NCBI GenBank assembly: GCA_016794525.1
Contig: JAEUJY010000062.1
Span: forward strand, 186,001-250,000
DNA: 64,000 bases
Reading direction: 5' to 3'
Source: Myxococcales bacterium
GTDB lineage: Bacteria > Myxococcota_A > Polyangia > Haliangiales > Haliangiaceae
Shown: positions 44,101 through 54,500 of the stretch, piece by piece
How the letters are laid out: each line of letters opens with the position of its first letter
Numbering within the stretch: position 1 is the first letter of the stretch
Translations under genes and position numbers: made by a program
The notes under the pieces: generated by a model
The model's input: the letters and a program-made list of their open reading frames with translations, nothing else
The model's database searches: none
Told to the model about the DNA's origin: nothing

Positions 44101-46692
44101 CGCCTACCCGTCCTGTTCTGCTCGCCGACCATGGAGCTCGGCGTCGACATCTCGACCTTGAACGTCGTCAACCTGCGCAACGTACCCCCGACGCCGGCCA
44201 ACTACGCGCAGCGCAGCGGCCGCGCCGGTCGCAGCGGCCAGCCGGCGTTCATCCTGTCGTACTGCTCGACCGGCAGCCCGCACGATCAGTACTTCTTCCG
44301 GCGCCCGCGCGAGATGGTCGCCGGCGCGGTGATCCCGCCGCGCATCGACCTCGAGAACGAGGACCTGCTGCGCGCGCACGTCCACGCGCTGTGGCTCTCG
44401 GTCTCTGGCGCCCACCTCCAGACCTCGCTGCGCGACGTGCTCGACGTCGCCGGCGATCCGCCGACGCTCGCGGTGATGCCGGAGCTGGCCAGCAAGCTCC
44501 ACGATCCGGTCCACCGCGCCGCGACCCACGCGCGCGCGCGCCAGGCCCTCGGTCCCGCGATCGCGGCGATGGTCGGCCCCACCGGCAGCGTCGACACCTG
44601 GCTCACGACCACCCTGCGCGAGCTGCCGGCGCGCTTCGAGGCCGCGTGCCAGCGCTGGCGCTCGCTGTACCGCGCCACCAGCGCCCAGCTCGAGCAGCAG
44701 AACCGGCGCATCCGCGACGCCTCGCTCGACGCCAAGGAGCGCGAGGCGGCTCGCCGCCTGCACGCCGATGCCCTGGCGCAGCTCAACCTGCTGCTCGACG
44801 CCTCCGACGATCAGCACGCCGACTTCTACAGCTACCGCTACTTCGCCAGCGAAGGCTTCTTGCCCGGGTACAACTTCCCGCGGCTGCCGCTGTCGGCGTT
44901 CCTCCCGGGCCGGCGCAAGCGCCGCGGCGAGACCGACGACTTCCTCAGCCGCCCGCGGTTCCTCGCCATCTCCGAGTTCGGCCCGCGGGCCATCGTCTAT
45001 CACGAGGGCGCGCGCTACCAGGTCAACAAGGTCATCCTGCCGGTCGGCGGCGACGACTCCGCGCTCAACGGCCGCGCCGCCGTCTGCCCTGGGTGCGGCT
45101 ACCTGCACCCGCTGCGCGGCGAGCCCGCGCCCGACTGCTGCGACGCGTGCGGCCAGGTGGGGCTCGACACCCGCGACGACTACTTCCGCATGCAGAACGT
45201 CGCCACCCGGCGGCGCGACCGCATCAACTCGGACGAAGAGGAGCGGTTCCGCATCGGCTACGAGCTGCGGACCACCTATCGCTTCGCCACCCGCGACGGC
45301 CAGACCTCGGTCGCGTCCGCGATCCACTGCGACGCCGACGGCGCCCCGGTCGCGCTGGCGCGCTACGGCCACGCCGCGACGCTGTGGCGCATGAACCTGG
45401 GCTGGCGCCGACGCGCCGACCCGGATCGCATCGGCTACTTGCTCGACATCGAGCGCGGCTACTGGGAGAGCGAGCCCGACGACGATGCGCCGCGCGACCA
45501 GGTGTCCAAGCGCGTCCAGCGCGTGGTGCCGTTCGTCGAGGACACCCGCAACTGCCTCGTGCTGCGCCCTGAGGCCCCGCTCGAGCCGACGCTCATGGCC
45601 TCGCTCGAGGCGGCGGTCAAGATCGCGATCCAGGTCGAGTTCCAGCTCGAGGACCGCGAGCTGGGCTCGGAGCCGTTGCCGACCTCGACCGATCGACGGC
45701 AGCTCCTGCTCTACGAGTCGTCGGAGGGCGGCGCCGGCGTCCTGCGGCGCCTGGTCGAGGAGCCCGACGCGCTGGCCCGGGTCGCGCGGCGCGCGCTGGC
45801 GATCTGTCACTTCGATCCGGACACCGGTGCCGACCTGGGCCACGCGCCCGGCGCCCGGGAGCGGTGCGAGGCCGCCTGCTACGACTGCCTGCGGTCGTAC
45901 TACAACCAGCGCGATCACGCGCACCTCGACCGCCACGCGATCGCGCCGCTGCTGCGCGCGTGGGCCGGTGGCCAGGCGCAGATCTCTCCGCGCGCCCGCT
46001 CGCGCCAGGACCACCACGACGCGCTGGCCCGCCAGTGCCAGTCGGATCTCGAGCGGCGGTGGCTCGCGCTGGTGCTGACACGCGGCCAGCGCCTCCCGGA
46101 CGACGCCCAGCCGTTCCTCGACGATCTGCGGATCCGCCCGGACTTCCTCTACCGGAGCGACGCGGTCGCCATCTTCGTCGACGGGTCGCACCACGACCAG
46201 CCGAAGCAGGCGGTCGAGGATCGCCAGACCGACGACCGCCTCGAGGCCGCCGGCTGGAGCGTGATCCGCTTCCACCACGCCGCCGACTGGGCCGCGCGCC
46301 TCGACGCGTATCCCCGCCTGTTCGGCATCGCGCCGACCGCCGCGCCGCCACCGCCACCCGCCCCCGCGCCGGTCGCCGTCACCGCGGTCCCCGCGCTCGA
46401 TCTGGATCTGTTCGAGCCGTCCTGGCACGCCGCGCTCCAGGCCCTGGCCGCCGCCGGCCTGACCATCACCGGCGGCGAAGAGGTCATGCACGGCGGCCGC
46501 GTCATCGACCAGTACCTCGCGACGGTCGCGCGCGGCGATCGCGCGGTCCGCCTGGTCGATCTCGACACGCCCGCCGCCGCCAAGGTGGCGCGCGCGCTCG
46601 AGGCCGACGGCCATCGGGTCGTGCGGCTCCGGGCGTCGATGCCCGACCTCGTGGCCCGGGTCGACGCGGCGCTCGCGGAGCCGGGCGGATGA
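41197..46692 (+). CDS. DEAD-box/DUF1998 helicase fused to a C-terminal nuclease domain (1831 aa)
   Basis: GTG start (MDVFDLRRRVIDDYASYV). Residues about 90-270 hold the first SF2 lobe: Q-motif-like LHRHQVEGLRAARRG, Walker A TTGTGSGKS, and DELH box in LVLDELHTYRG. A long insertion with Cys pairs (CRECGQE, CLRCRVA) separates it from the second lobe (about 970-1040), which has SPTMELGVDIS and the QRSGRAGRSG motif VI. Next come zinc-type clusters CPGCGY and CCDACG (about 1297-1325) and CEAACYDCLRSYYN (about 1557-1570), as in DUF1998/MrfA-type helicases. Residues about 1605-1700 look like a DUF559/Vsr-type nuclease with FLYRSDAVAIFVDGSHHD, then WSVIRFHH. The last 95 residues are a further small domain. 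Its stop overlaps the next start (ATGA). DISARM DrmB also carries DUF1998, but this fusion is larger. Confidence 0.82.
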   Translation: MDVFDLRRRVIDDYASYVRSFFAIRDERIRAHVDAELEGGRLWPEPLLQVSPAFEPGESLDQLIAAGELHPACRDIFAHRGPDGVPTGPVRLHRHQVEGLRAARRGASYVLTTGTGSGKSLAYIVPIVDHVLRAPRTPGIKAIVVYPMNALANSQLGELKKYLAGSAVTFRRYTGQENQAERAEIIASPPDILLTNYMMLELILTRPHDAPLLQQAAGLRFLVLDELHTYRGRQGADVAMLVRRTREASGARDVIHVGTSATLSGSASWPDQQREVAALASKIFGTAVEPAAIIGESLRRQTPALPDGPPTVAQLTAAVVAASAPGDRDALLAHPLASWIESTLGVRVDDDGRLVRTRPEPLGSPDGAARRLADLTGQPVDVCERAIRAFLLTGANLRAFGFRLHQFVSRGEAVFASPEPEATRYITLQAQEFVPDSDRHKRLLPIAFCRECGQEYYVVRRTRDEDGRVVYRERDVSEKVDPDKEDGDEGGFLYLSTDDPWPADDPDALLNRVPESWLEVTAKGVVRRKRSRDASMPRTVYLSPDGVEGGGDVQAAWFPAPFLHCLRCRVAYDAHQTSDFGKLATLGSEGRSTATTVLAMSTVRQLRRDHDVHADARKLLSFTDNRQDASLQAGHFNDFIEIALLRTGLWRAISAAATGLRHDELALRVFQALDLPLEQYARNPAVEYLQREETERALREVLGYYLYRDLRRGWRITQPNLEQTGLLVIDYVSLATFAGDERHWQTAHRALAQAAPERRATIARTLLDYLRRELCVRVNYLEPVEQERIRLLSDQYLIAPWSLIAEDRLDRSATVYGRSRSDGAEPEPHQIFLSPRGGFGLYLKRKDVLGADGPLTTDDVGTIITDLLRLLAIPGILVQTDPPRTATAVPGYQVAASALVWRAGTGASAFHDPIRVPAAPEDGLRANRFFQEFYRSDAAELRRLHAREHTAQVPSREREDREEKFRAGRLPVLFCSPTMELGVDISTLNVVNLRNVPPTPANYAQRSGRAGRSGQPAFILSYCSTGSPHDQYFFRRPREMVAGAVIPPRIDLENEDLLRAHVHALWLSVSGAHLQTSLRDVLDVAGDPPTLAVMPELASKLHDPVHRAATHARARQALGPAIAAMVGPTGSVDTWLTTTLRELPARFEAACQRWRSLYRATSAQLEQQNRRIRDASLDAKEREAARRLHADALAQLNLLLDASDDQHADFYSYRYFASEGFLPGYNFPRLPLSAFLPGRRKRRGETDDFLSRPRFLAISEFGPRAIVYHEGARYQVNKVILPVGGDDSALNGRAAVCPGCGYLHPLRGEPAPDCCDACGQVGLDTRDDYFRMQNVATRRRDRINSDEEERFRIGYELRTTYRFATRDGQTSVASAIHCDADGAPVALARYGHAATLWRMNLGWRRRADPDRIGYLLDIERGYWESEPDDDAPRDQVSKRVQRVVPFVEDTRNCLVLRPEAPLEPTLMASLEAAVKIAIQVEFQLEDRELGSEPLPTSTDRRQLLLYESSEGGAGVLRRLVEEPDALARVARRALAICHFDPDTGADLGHAPGARERCEAACYDCLRSYYNQRDHAHLDRHAIAPLLRAWAGGQAQISPRARSRQDHHDALARQCQSDLERRWLALVLTRGQRLPDDAQPFLDDLRIRPDFLYRSDAVAIFVDGSHHDQPKQAVEDRQTDDRLEAAGWSVIRFHHAADWAARLDAYPRLFGIAPTAAPPPPPAPAPVAVTAVPALDLDLFEPSWHAALQALAAAGLTITGGEEVMHGGRVIDQYLATVARGDRAVRLVDLDTPAAAKVARALEADGHRVVRLRASMPDLVARVDAALAEPGG

Positions 46693-48725
46693 GCGTCCAG
46701 TTCGGGACCGAGTTCTTCGCGGCCATCGGTCAGCTCGCCGCCCGTGAGCAGGTCGCGTGCGTCGAGTTCGTCACCAAGTTCACCGACAACCCCGCCAACC
46801 CAGGGCAGTCACTCGAGCGGATCGGGACGCTGTGGTCCGCGCGGATCAGCCAGGAGCTGCGCGCGATCCTCTACAAGGAGGGCGACGCCTGGGTGCTGCT
46901 CCACGTCGACCACCACGACGCGGCGTACCGCTGGGCCAACCGGCGCCAGGGCAGCCGCCACCCGGTCACCGGCGAGCTGCAGGTCGTCGAGATCGTCGAC
47001 GTGCCCGCCGCGCCGCGCGCGCCGGCACCCGCGCCGGCCGCCGCCCCTCCGGCGTTGCTCGCCACGCACGACGACGCTTACCTGCTCTCGCTCGGCGTGC
47101 CACCGGACTGGCTGCCGACCCTGCGCAAGGTCGTCAACGACGACCAGCTCCTCGACGTCGTCGGCCATCTCCCCGACGACATCGCCGACCGCCTGCTGCG
47201 CGTCGCCGGCGGCGAGCTGGTCACGCCCCCACGGCCGATCCCCGCCACCGCGCCGCTCGCCGCCGCGGTCGCCGCGTCCTCGTCGTTCGTCACGGTCTCG
47301 GACGCCAGCGACCTCGCCGCGGTCCTGCGCCAGCCGCTGGATCGCTGGATCGCGTTCCTGCACCCGTCCCAGCGCGCGCTCGTGACGCTCGACGCCCGCG
47401 GCCCCGTCAAGGTCACCGGCAGCGCCGGCACCGGCAAGACCGTGGTCGCGCTCCACCGCGCGCGCGAGCTGGCGCGCCGCGGCCACCGCGTCCTCCTCGC
47501 CACCTTCGTCGGTACGCTCTGCGACAACCTCGCGCGCAACCTGCGCAAGCTGTGCGGGCCATCCGACCTCGCCGCCATCACCGTCAGCACGGTCCACAAG
47601 CAAGCGCTCGCGCTCGCCCGCGCCGTCGACCCGACCGTCGAACCGGCCGACGACGACCTGGTCGCGGCGCTGCTCGGTCAGCTCGCCGGCGTCCACGCCC
47701 CCACGACCGACCGGGCGTTCCTGCGCGCCGAATGGGACGCGGTCGTCGATCGCCAGGGCATCGCGTCGTGGCCCGAGTACCGCAGCGCGCGCCGCACCGG
47801 CCGCGGTCGCGCGCTGGCCGCCGCCGAGCGCAAGACGCTGTGGGCCGTCTTCGGCGGCGTCCAGGAGGCGCTGGCCGCGCGCCACCGCGCCACCTGGAGC
47901 ATGCTGTGCCGCCAGGCCGAGGCCGCGCTCGCCGCCGGCGCTACCACCTCGCCGTTCGACGCGGTCATTGTCGACGAGGTCCAGGATCTGCGGCCCGCCG
48001 AGCTGCGCTTCTTGCGCGCGCTGTCGCGGCCCGAGCTGCTGATGGTCTGCGGCGACGCCGGCCAGCGCATCTACCCGGGCGGCTTCTCGCTCGGCGCGCT
48101 GGGCATCGACGTGCGCGGCCGCGGCCACGTGCTGCGTATCAACTACCGCACCACCGCGCAGATCCGCGCCCACGCCGATCGCATCCTCGACGCCGACGGC
48201 GACGACCTCGACGGCGGCACCACCGGCCGCCGGCGCGCGCGCAGCCTCCTGTCCGGCCCGGAGCCGACCCTCGCTGGCTTCGCCGATCGCGGCGACGAGC
48301 TCACCGCCGCCGTCGACTGGCTCGCCGCCCAGCTCGCCGCCGGCCTCGCCCCCGCCGATCTCGCGGCGTTCGCCCGCAGCAACCGCCGCGTCGAGCAGCT
48401 CGCCGCCGCGCTCCGCGAGCGCAACCTGGTCGCCGCGCCTCTCGATGACAGCGACCTCGCGCCCGGCGCGATCGCCGTCGGCACCATGCACCGCGCCAAG
48501 GGCCTCGAGTTCAAGGCGGTGCTGGTGCTGTCCGCCGGCGCCGACTCGCTGCCGGCCCGGGGCGCGCTCAACGCCGCGGCCGATCCCGCCGACCGCGACG
48601 CGGTGCTGGCGCGCGAGCGACAGCTCTTGTACGTCGCCATGACCCGCGCCCGCGACCTGCTCCGCGTCACCTGGGCCGGCGCGCCCAGCCCGTTCCTCGC
48701 GCCATTGCTTACCGAGTCCCCATGA
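46689..48725 (+). CDS. UvrD/Rep-type SF1 helicase with N-terminal RelE-fold domain
   Basis: 678 residues from the ATG overlapping the previous stop. Residues 1-90 read as a RelE/YafQ-like toxin fold: LWSARISQELRAILYKEGD, then WVLLHVDHHDAAYRWANRR. This module is often found on this helicase type; whether it is an active RNase is unclear. An Ala/Pro linker follows. The helicase part has Walker A GSAGTGKTVVA (about residues 240-250), DEVQDL box (about residue 427), LRINYRTTAQIR, GTMHRAKGLEFKAV and LLYVAMTRARDLLRV (UvrD motifs V-VI), all intact. Overlap with the next gene (ATGA) shows strict cotranslation. Expected to unwind DNA with 3'-5' polarity. Confidence 0.82.
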   Translation: MSVQFGTEFFAAIGQLAAREQVACVEFVTKFTDNPANPGQSLERIGTLWSARISQELRAILYKEGDAWVLLHVDHHDAAYRWANRRQGSRHPVTGELQVVEIVDVPAAPRAPAPAPAAAPPALLATHDDAYLLSLGVPPDWLPTLRKVVNDDQLLDVVGHLPDDIADRLLRVAGGELVTPPRPIPATAPLAAAVAASSSFVTVSDASDLAAVLRQPLDRWIAFLHPSQRALVTLDARGPVKVTGSAGTGKTVVALHRARELARRGHRVLLATFVGTLCDNLARNLRKLCGPSDLAAITVSTVHKQALALARAVDPTVEPADDDLVAALLGQLAGVHAPTTDRAFLRAEWDAVVDRQGIASWPEYRSARRTGRGRALAAAERKTLWAVFGGVQEALAARHRATWSMLCRQAEAALAAGATTSPFDAVIVDEVQDLRPAELRFLRALSRPELLMVCGDAGQRIYPGGFSLGALGIDVRGRGHVLRINYRTTAQIRAHADRILDADGDDLDGGTTGRRRARSLLSGPEPTLAGFADRGDELTAAVDWLAAQLAAGLAPADLAAFARSNRRVEQLAAALRERNLVAAPLDDSDLAPGAIAVGTMHRAKGLEFKAVLVLSAGADSLPARGALNAAADPADRDAVLARERQLLYVAMTRARDLLRVTWAGAPSPFLAPLLTESP

Positions 48726-51589
48726 GCTTCACCATCGGTTCCCTCGTCAACGCCCGCGGCCGCGAGTGGGTGGTGCTGCCCGAGTCCGCGGCCGAGACCG
48801 ACCTGCTGGTGGTGCGACCGCTCGGCGGCAGCGACGCCGAGATCACCGGCCTGTACGTCGGGCCCGGCCCCGACGGCCGCCCCCTCGAGACCGTGACGTC
48901 GGCAGCGTTCCCGCTGCCCGATCCCGCCGCCGACCTGGGCAACGACCTCTCGTGTCGGCTCCTGCGCGACGGCGTGCGCCTGTCGACCCGCTCGGTCGCC
49001 GGGCCGTTCCGCTGCCTCGGCCGCATCGCCATCGAGCCGCGCCCGTACCAGCTCGTGCCGCTCCTGCTCGCGCTGCGCCAGGACCCGGTGCGCCTGCTCA
49101 TCGCCGACGACGTCGGCGTCGGCAAGACCATCGAGAGCCTGCTCATCGCCCGCGAGCTGCTCGACCGCGGCGAGATCCGCCGGGTCGCGGTGCTGTGCCC
49201 GCCGCACCTGGCCGAGCAGTGGCAGCGCGCCCTGCGCGAGCAGTTCCACCTCGACGCCGAGCTGGTCCTGGCCGGCACCGCCGGGCGCCTCGAGCGCGGG
49301 CTCTCGACCGGCGAGGCGCTGTTCGAGCGCTACCCGATCACCGTCGTCTCCACCGACTACATCAAGCAAGACCGCCGGCGCAGCGAGTTCCTGCGCACCT
49401 GCCCCGAGCTGGTCATCGTCGACGAGGCCCACACCTGCACCGCCGCCGGCGGCAGCCGCTCGGGCCAGCTCCGCCACCAGATGCTGCGCGAGATCATCGA
49501 CCCCGCGCACGGCGGCGCCGACCGCCACCTGGTGCTGGTCACCGCCACCCCGCACAGCGGCAGCACCGACGCGTTCCGCTCGCTGCTCGGCCTGCTCGAT
49601 CCAGAGCTCGAGCAGCTCCCCCCCGACCTGTCGGGCGACACCCACCGCAAGCAGCGCGAGCGGGTCGCCGCGCACCTGGTGCAGCGCCGCCGCGGCGATC
49701 TGACCGCGTACATGCAGACCGAGACGCCGTTCCCGACCCGCGAGATCAGCGAGGACGCGTACGAGCTCGACCCGGTCTACGAGCAGTTCATCAAGCGGGT
49801 CGTCGACTTCTGCCAGAAGACCCTGGCCGACACCTCGGCCGACGCGCAGCGCCACCGCATCCGCTGGTGGTCGGCGCTGGCGCTCTTGCGCTCGATCTCG
49901 TCGTCACCGGCCGCCGCGGTGGCGACCTTGCGCACCCGGGCCGGCCACGACCTGGGCGACGCCGCGGCCATCGAGGACGAGGGCCGGCGCGCCATCCTCG
50001 ACCTCGACGACGAGAGCACCGACTCGCTCGACGTGGCGCCCGGCGCGGCCGACGACGACGCCTCGCCCCACACCCGCCGGCTGCTCGAGCTGGCGCGAGA
50101 CGCCGAGGCGCTGGTCGGCAAGCACGACCGCAAGCTGGCGCGGCTGACGCAGCTCATCGACAAGCTGCTCGCCGACGGCTACGCGCCCATCGTCTTCTGC
50201 CGGTTCATCCCGACGGTCGCCTACGTCGCGGACCACCTGCGCAAGAAGCTCAAGGACACCGCGGTCGCCGCGGTCGATGGCTCGCTGCCGCCGGAGGACC
50301 GCGAGGCGCGGGTGGCCGAGCTCGGGGCGTCGGCGCGCCGGGTGCTGGTGTGCACCGACTGTCTGTCCGAGGGCATCAACCTGCAGGACCACATGAGCGC
50401 GGTCGTGCACTACGACCTCGCCTGGAACCCGACACGCCACGAGCAGCGCGAAGGCCGGGTCGATCGCTACGGGCAGCCGCGCGCGACGGTCCGCACGCTG
50501 ACGTTCTACGGGCGCAACAACCCGGTCGACGGCATCGTGCTCGAGGTGCTGCTGCGCAAGCACGCGGCGATCCAGAAGCAGACCGGCGTCACCGTGCCCA
50601 TCCCCGGCGACACCGAGCTGGTCGGCCGCGCGATCATGCAGGGCCTCATCCTGCGCAAGGTCGAGACCGGGGCGCAGCTCACCCTCGGCGATCAGGCCCC
50701 CGGCTTCCTCGCCGCGGTCGCCCCGGTCCAGCACGAGGTCAACCTCGCCTGGGAGGCCGCGGCCGAGCGCGAGAAGAAGAACCGCACGCTGTTCGCGCAC
50801 CACCAGCTCCAGAAGGCGGTCCACGACGAGCTGTCGGCCGAGCTGGTGGCGATCCGCCGCGCGGTCGGCGACAGCGAGGACGTCGAGCGGTTCGTGCGGA
50901 CGTCGCTGCCGCTCCTGGGCGCGACCGCGCGCGCCGGGACGCCGCTGGTGTCGGACCTGGGCGAGGTGTCGGCGGCGGTCAAGGACGCGCTCGGCGGGCG
51001 CGCCGCGTTGCGCGCGGTGTTCCGCGGCCGCCCCGACGCCGACGCCGAGGTGCTGGTGCGCACGCACCCGGTGGTCACCGGCCTGGCGCGGTACGTCGTC
51101 GAGAGCGCGCTCGATCCGGCGGTGCCGGGGCCGGGGCGCCGCTGCGGCGTGGTGCGCACGCGCGACGTCGCGGTGCGGACGACGCTGTTGCTGTTGCGGC
51201 TGCGGTTCCACCTGCACGCGATCGGCGCCGACGGTCGCGAGCATCCGCTGCTGGCGGAGGAGACGCTGACGGTCGGGTTCACGGGGACGGCCACGGCGCC
51301 CGCGTGGCTCGATGAGGCCGCGGCGGAGGCGCTGCTGGCGGCGACGCCCGCGGGGAACATCGACCCCGGCGTGGCGCGCGACCATCTGAAGAAGGTGCTG
51401 GACGGCGCCGAGGCGCTGGCGGCGCCGCTGCGCGCGCGGGCCGACGAGCGCGCGAGCGCGCTGCTCGAGGCGCACCGCCGGGTGCGACGGGTGGCGCGGG
51501 CCGGGGCCAAGACGCGGGGCGTCGATGTGCTGCCGCCGATCGACATCCTGGGTGTGTACGTGTACCTGCCGGCGGGGGTGGCCTCGTGA
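48722..51589 (+). CDS. SNF2/HepA-family helicase (DrmD-like)
   Basis: 955 residues. Small N-terminal beta domain (SFTIGSLVNARGREWVVL). The SNF2 motor starts near residue 110: RPYQLVPLLLAL, Walker A ADDVGVGKTIES (about residues 129-140), DEAH box IVDEAHTC (about residue 231), and TATPHSG (motif III). The C-lobe ends with NPTRHEQREGRVDRYGQ (motif VI, about residues 571-587). The long C-terminal part is the RapA/HepA-like extension. Its layout matches the SNF2 helicases of DISARM class 1 (DrmD) and Dpd-type systems, which sit beside adenine methyltransferases as here. Overlaps both neighbours by 4 bases (ATGA, GTGA). Confidence 0.82.
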   Translation: MSFTIGSLVNARGREWVVLPESAAETDLLVVRPLGGSDAEITGLYVGPGPDGRPLETVTSAAFPLPDPAADLGNDLSCRLLRDGVRLSTRSVAGPFRCLGRIAIEPRPYQLVPLLLALRQDPVRLLIADDVGVGKTIESLLIARELLDRGEIRRVAVLCPPHLAEQWQRALREQFHLDAELVLAGTAGRLERGLSTGEALFERYPITVVSTDYIKQDRRRSEFLRTCPELVIVDEAHTCTAAGGSRSGQLRHQMLREIIDPAHGGADRHLVLVTATPHSGSTDAFRSLLGLLDPELEQLPPDLSGDTHRKQRERVAAHLVQRRRGDLTAYMQTETPFPTREISEDAYELDPVYEQFIKRVVDFCQKTLADTSADAQRHRIRWWSALALLRSISSSPAAAVATLRTRAGHDLGDAAAIEDEGRRAILDLDDESTDSLDVAPGAADDDASPHTRRLLELARDAEALVGKHDRKLARLTQLIDKLLADGYAPIVFCRFIPTVAYVADHLRKKLKDTAVAAVDGSLPPEDREARVAELGASARRVLVCTDCLSEGINLQDHMSAVVHYDLAWNPTRHEQREGRVDRYGQPRATVRTLTFYGRNNPVDGIVLEVLLRKHAAIQKQTGVTVPIPGDTELVGRAIMQGLILRKVETGAQLTLGDQAPGFLAAVAPVQHEVNLAWEAAAEREKKNRTLFAHHQLQKAVHDELSAELVAIRRAVGDSEDVERFVRTSLPLLGATARAGTPLVSDLGEVSAAVKDALGGRAALRAVFRGRPDADAEVLVRTHPVVTGLARYVVESALDPAVPGPGRRCGVVRTRDVAVRTTLLLLRLRFHLHAIGADGREHPLLAEETLTVGFTGTATAPAWLDEAAAEALLAATPAGNIDPGVARDHLKKVLDGAEALAAPLRARADERASALLEAHRRVRRVARAGAKTRGVDVLPPIDILGVYVYLPAGVAS

Positions 51590-54500
51590 CCACGCAGCTC
51601 GCGACCATCACCTCGGTCGGCGGCCTGTTGCCGCCGGATCTGCTGGCGCGCATCGTGGCCGGCGATCGCGACGTGCCCGGCATCGGGCCCGGCGACTACG
51701 GGCTCGATGACGGCATCACGCTGCGCGAGGCGATCAGCCGCGCGTGGAACCGCCTGGTGCCGGCGTGGCGCGCGTTCGTCGCGGCGCGCGACAAGCTGCC
51801 GAAGGACGACCCGGCGACGACGGTGACGCGCGAGAAGTTCTTGCAGCCGCTGTTCGAGGAGCTGCGGTTCGGGCGCGTGGCGCCGCGGGCGGCCTACCAG
51901 GTGGACGATCGGACGTACGCGATCACCCACGCCTGGGGCGAGGTGCCGATCCACATGCTCGGGGCCGGGGTGTCGCTCGACACCAAGCAGGCGAAGGTGG
52001 CGGGCGCGGCGAAGAGCTCGCCCCACGGCCTGGTGCAGGACTTCCTGAACCGATCGAAGCCGCACCTGTGGGCGATCGTCACCAACGGGCTGTCGCTACG
52101 GTTGCTGCGGGATCATCACAGCCTCACGACGCAGGCGTACGTGGACGTCGACCTGGAGGCGATGTTTGAGGGCAACCACTACGCGGACTTCGCGCTGGCG
52201 TGGATGGTGTTCCACCAGAGCCGGTTCGAGGCGGCGCGACCCGAGGACTGCTGGCTGGAGAAGTGGTTCACGCTGGCGCGCGACCAGGGGGTGGCGGCGC
52301 TCGACGATCTGCGCGGCGGGGTGGAGCGGGCGATCGAGGCGCTGGGCCGCGGGTTCTTGCGGCACAAGGACAACGCGGGGCTGCGCGACGAGCTGCGCGA
52401 CAGCGCGCTCGACAAGCAGGAGTACTACCGCGAGCTGTTGCGGCTGGTGTACCGGTGCATCTTCCTGTTCTCGACGGAAGAGCGCGACGTGCTGCTGGAC
52501 CCGTCGGCGCCGGAGTCGGCGAAGGAGCGCTACCGGCGGTTCTACGCGACGCGGCGGCTGCGGGAGATGGCGGGGACGATGCGGGGCGGGCCGCACGGCG
52601 ACCTGTGGCAAGGCCTGATGACGGTGATGCGCGGGCTCGATACCGGCTGCGCGCCGCTGGGGCTGCCGGCGCTGGGTAGCTTTCTGTGGAGCCCGAGCGC
52701 GGTGCCGCACCTGGGGACCGCGTCGCTCGCGAACGAGGATCTGCTGACGGCGATGCGCGAGCTATCGTACCTGTCGCGCAACGGGAAGCGGTTCCCGGTG
52801 GCCTGGCGCACGGTGGCGGCGGACGAGCTGGGGGGTATCTACGAGGGCTTGCTGGAGCTGCATCCGAGCCTGGATGTGGACGCGGGCGCCTTCGAGCTGG
52901 AGACGGCGGCGGGGCACGAGCGCAAGAAGACGGGCAGCTACTACACGCCGACGTCGCTGGTGGACTGCTTGCTCGACACGGCGCTCGACCCGGTGGTGGA
53001 CGCGGCGGTGAAGGGGAAGGGGAGGGACGCGGCGGAGGCGGCGCTGCTTGCGCTGAAGGTGGTGGACCCGGCCTGCGGCAGCGGGCACTTCCTGGTGGCG
53101 GCGGCGCGGCGGATGGCGCGGCGGCTAGCGACGGTGCGGACGGGGGACGACGAGCCGAGCCCGCCGGAGCTGAGGCATGCGCTGCGCGATGTGATCGGGC
53201 GGTGTGTCTATGGAGTCGACCTGAACGAGATGGCGGTGGAGCTGTGCAAGGTGGCGCTGTGGATGGAGGCGATCGAGCCAGGACGGCCGCTGTCGTTCCT
53301 GGACGCGCACGTGCAGCATGGGAACGCGCTGCTCGGGGCGACGCCGGCGCTGATCGCGCGCGGGGTGCCGGATGAGGCGTGGGAGGTGCTGGAGGGAGAC
53401 GACAAGGCCGTGGCGAAGGCGCTGAAGAAGCGGAACCGCGACGAGCGGAAGGCGGCGGAGAAGCAGCAGGGGACGATGTTCGCGGGGAGCGCGGGGGAGA
53501 AGGCCGCGGGGAAGCTGATGGAGGCGGCGCGGGCGGCGCTGGAGGGCGGGGACGCGGGGATCGGCGATGTGAGGGCGATGGAGGATCGCTGGTCGCGGTT
53601 CCAGAAGTCGCGCGAGTATCAGGAGGCGCGCCTGGTGGCGAGCGCGTGGTGCGCGGCGTTCGTGTGGCGGAAGGCGGGGGAGGATCCGGGGCTGGCTGCC
53701 GCCGCGCCGACGGCGGGGGTGTTTGCGAGCTTGCGGGCGGAAGGTGGGGCGGCGGCGGGGGCGGCGAGCGGGAGGCTGGTGAAGGAGGTGCGCGCGCTGG
53801 ACAACCAGTATTTCTTCTTCCACTGGCATCTGCAGTTCCCCGATGTGTTCGGGGTGAAGGCGGGCGCGGCTGGCGCAGATGCGGGTGAGGATGACGTCAC
53901 GGGGTGGACGGGCGGCTTCGACGTGGTGCTGGGGAATCCGCCATGGGAGCGCGTGAAGCTGCAGGAGAAGGAGTTCTTCGCTGGCAGGAGCGATGAGATC
54001 GCGAAGGCCGAGAACGCGGCGGTACGGAAGCGGTTGATCGCGAAGCTGCCGACGCAGGACCCGGCGCTGTGGAGCGCGTGGTGCGATGCGCTGCGACGGG
54101 CCGAAGGCGAGAGCCAGTGGATGCGCGCGAGCGGGCGGTATCCGCTGTGCGGGCGCGGCGACGTGAACACCTACTCGATCTTCGCCGAGGTCAGTCGGTC
54201 GCTCATGAACGGAACCGGGCGGGTGGGCATCATCACGCCTCCTGGCATCGCCACCGACGACACGACCAAGCTGTTCTTTTCATCGCTGGTCGACACCGGT
54301 GAGCTCGCCGCTTTCTACGAGTTTGAGAATGAGGAGCGAGTCTTCCCGGCGGTCGACCATCGGGTTCACTTCGCCCTGACCGGCTTGGCGCGGGGCCGCG
54401 CGGCTGCGAACGCCAAGGCAGACATCGTCTTCAACGTACGCCGGACCGCCCAGCTCGCTGACGCGGATCGGCACGTTGAGTTGTTGCCCGCGGACTTCGT

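Noticed and set aside
41692-46614. Two long - strand open frames opposite the 1831-residue helicase
   Set aside because: Same GC shadow effect. The + strand carries intact helicase motifs throughout.
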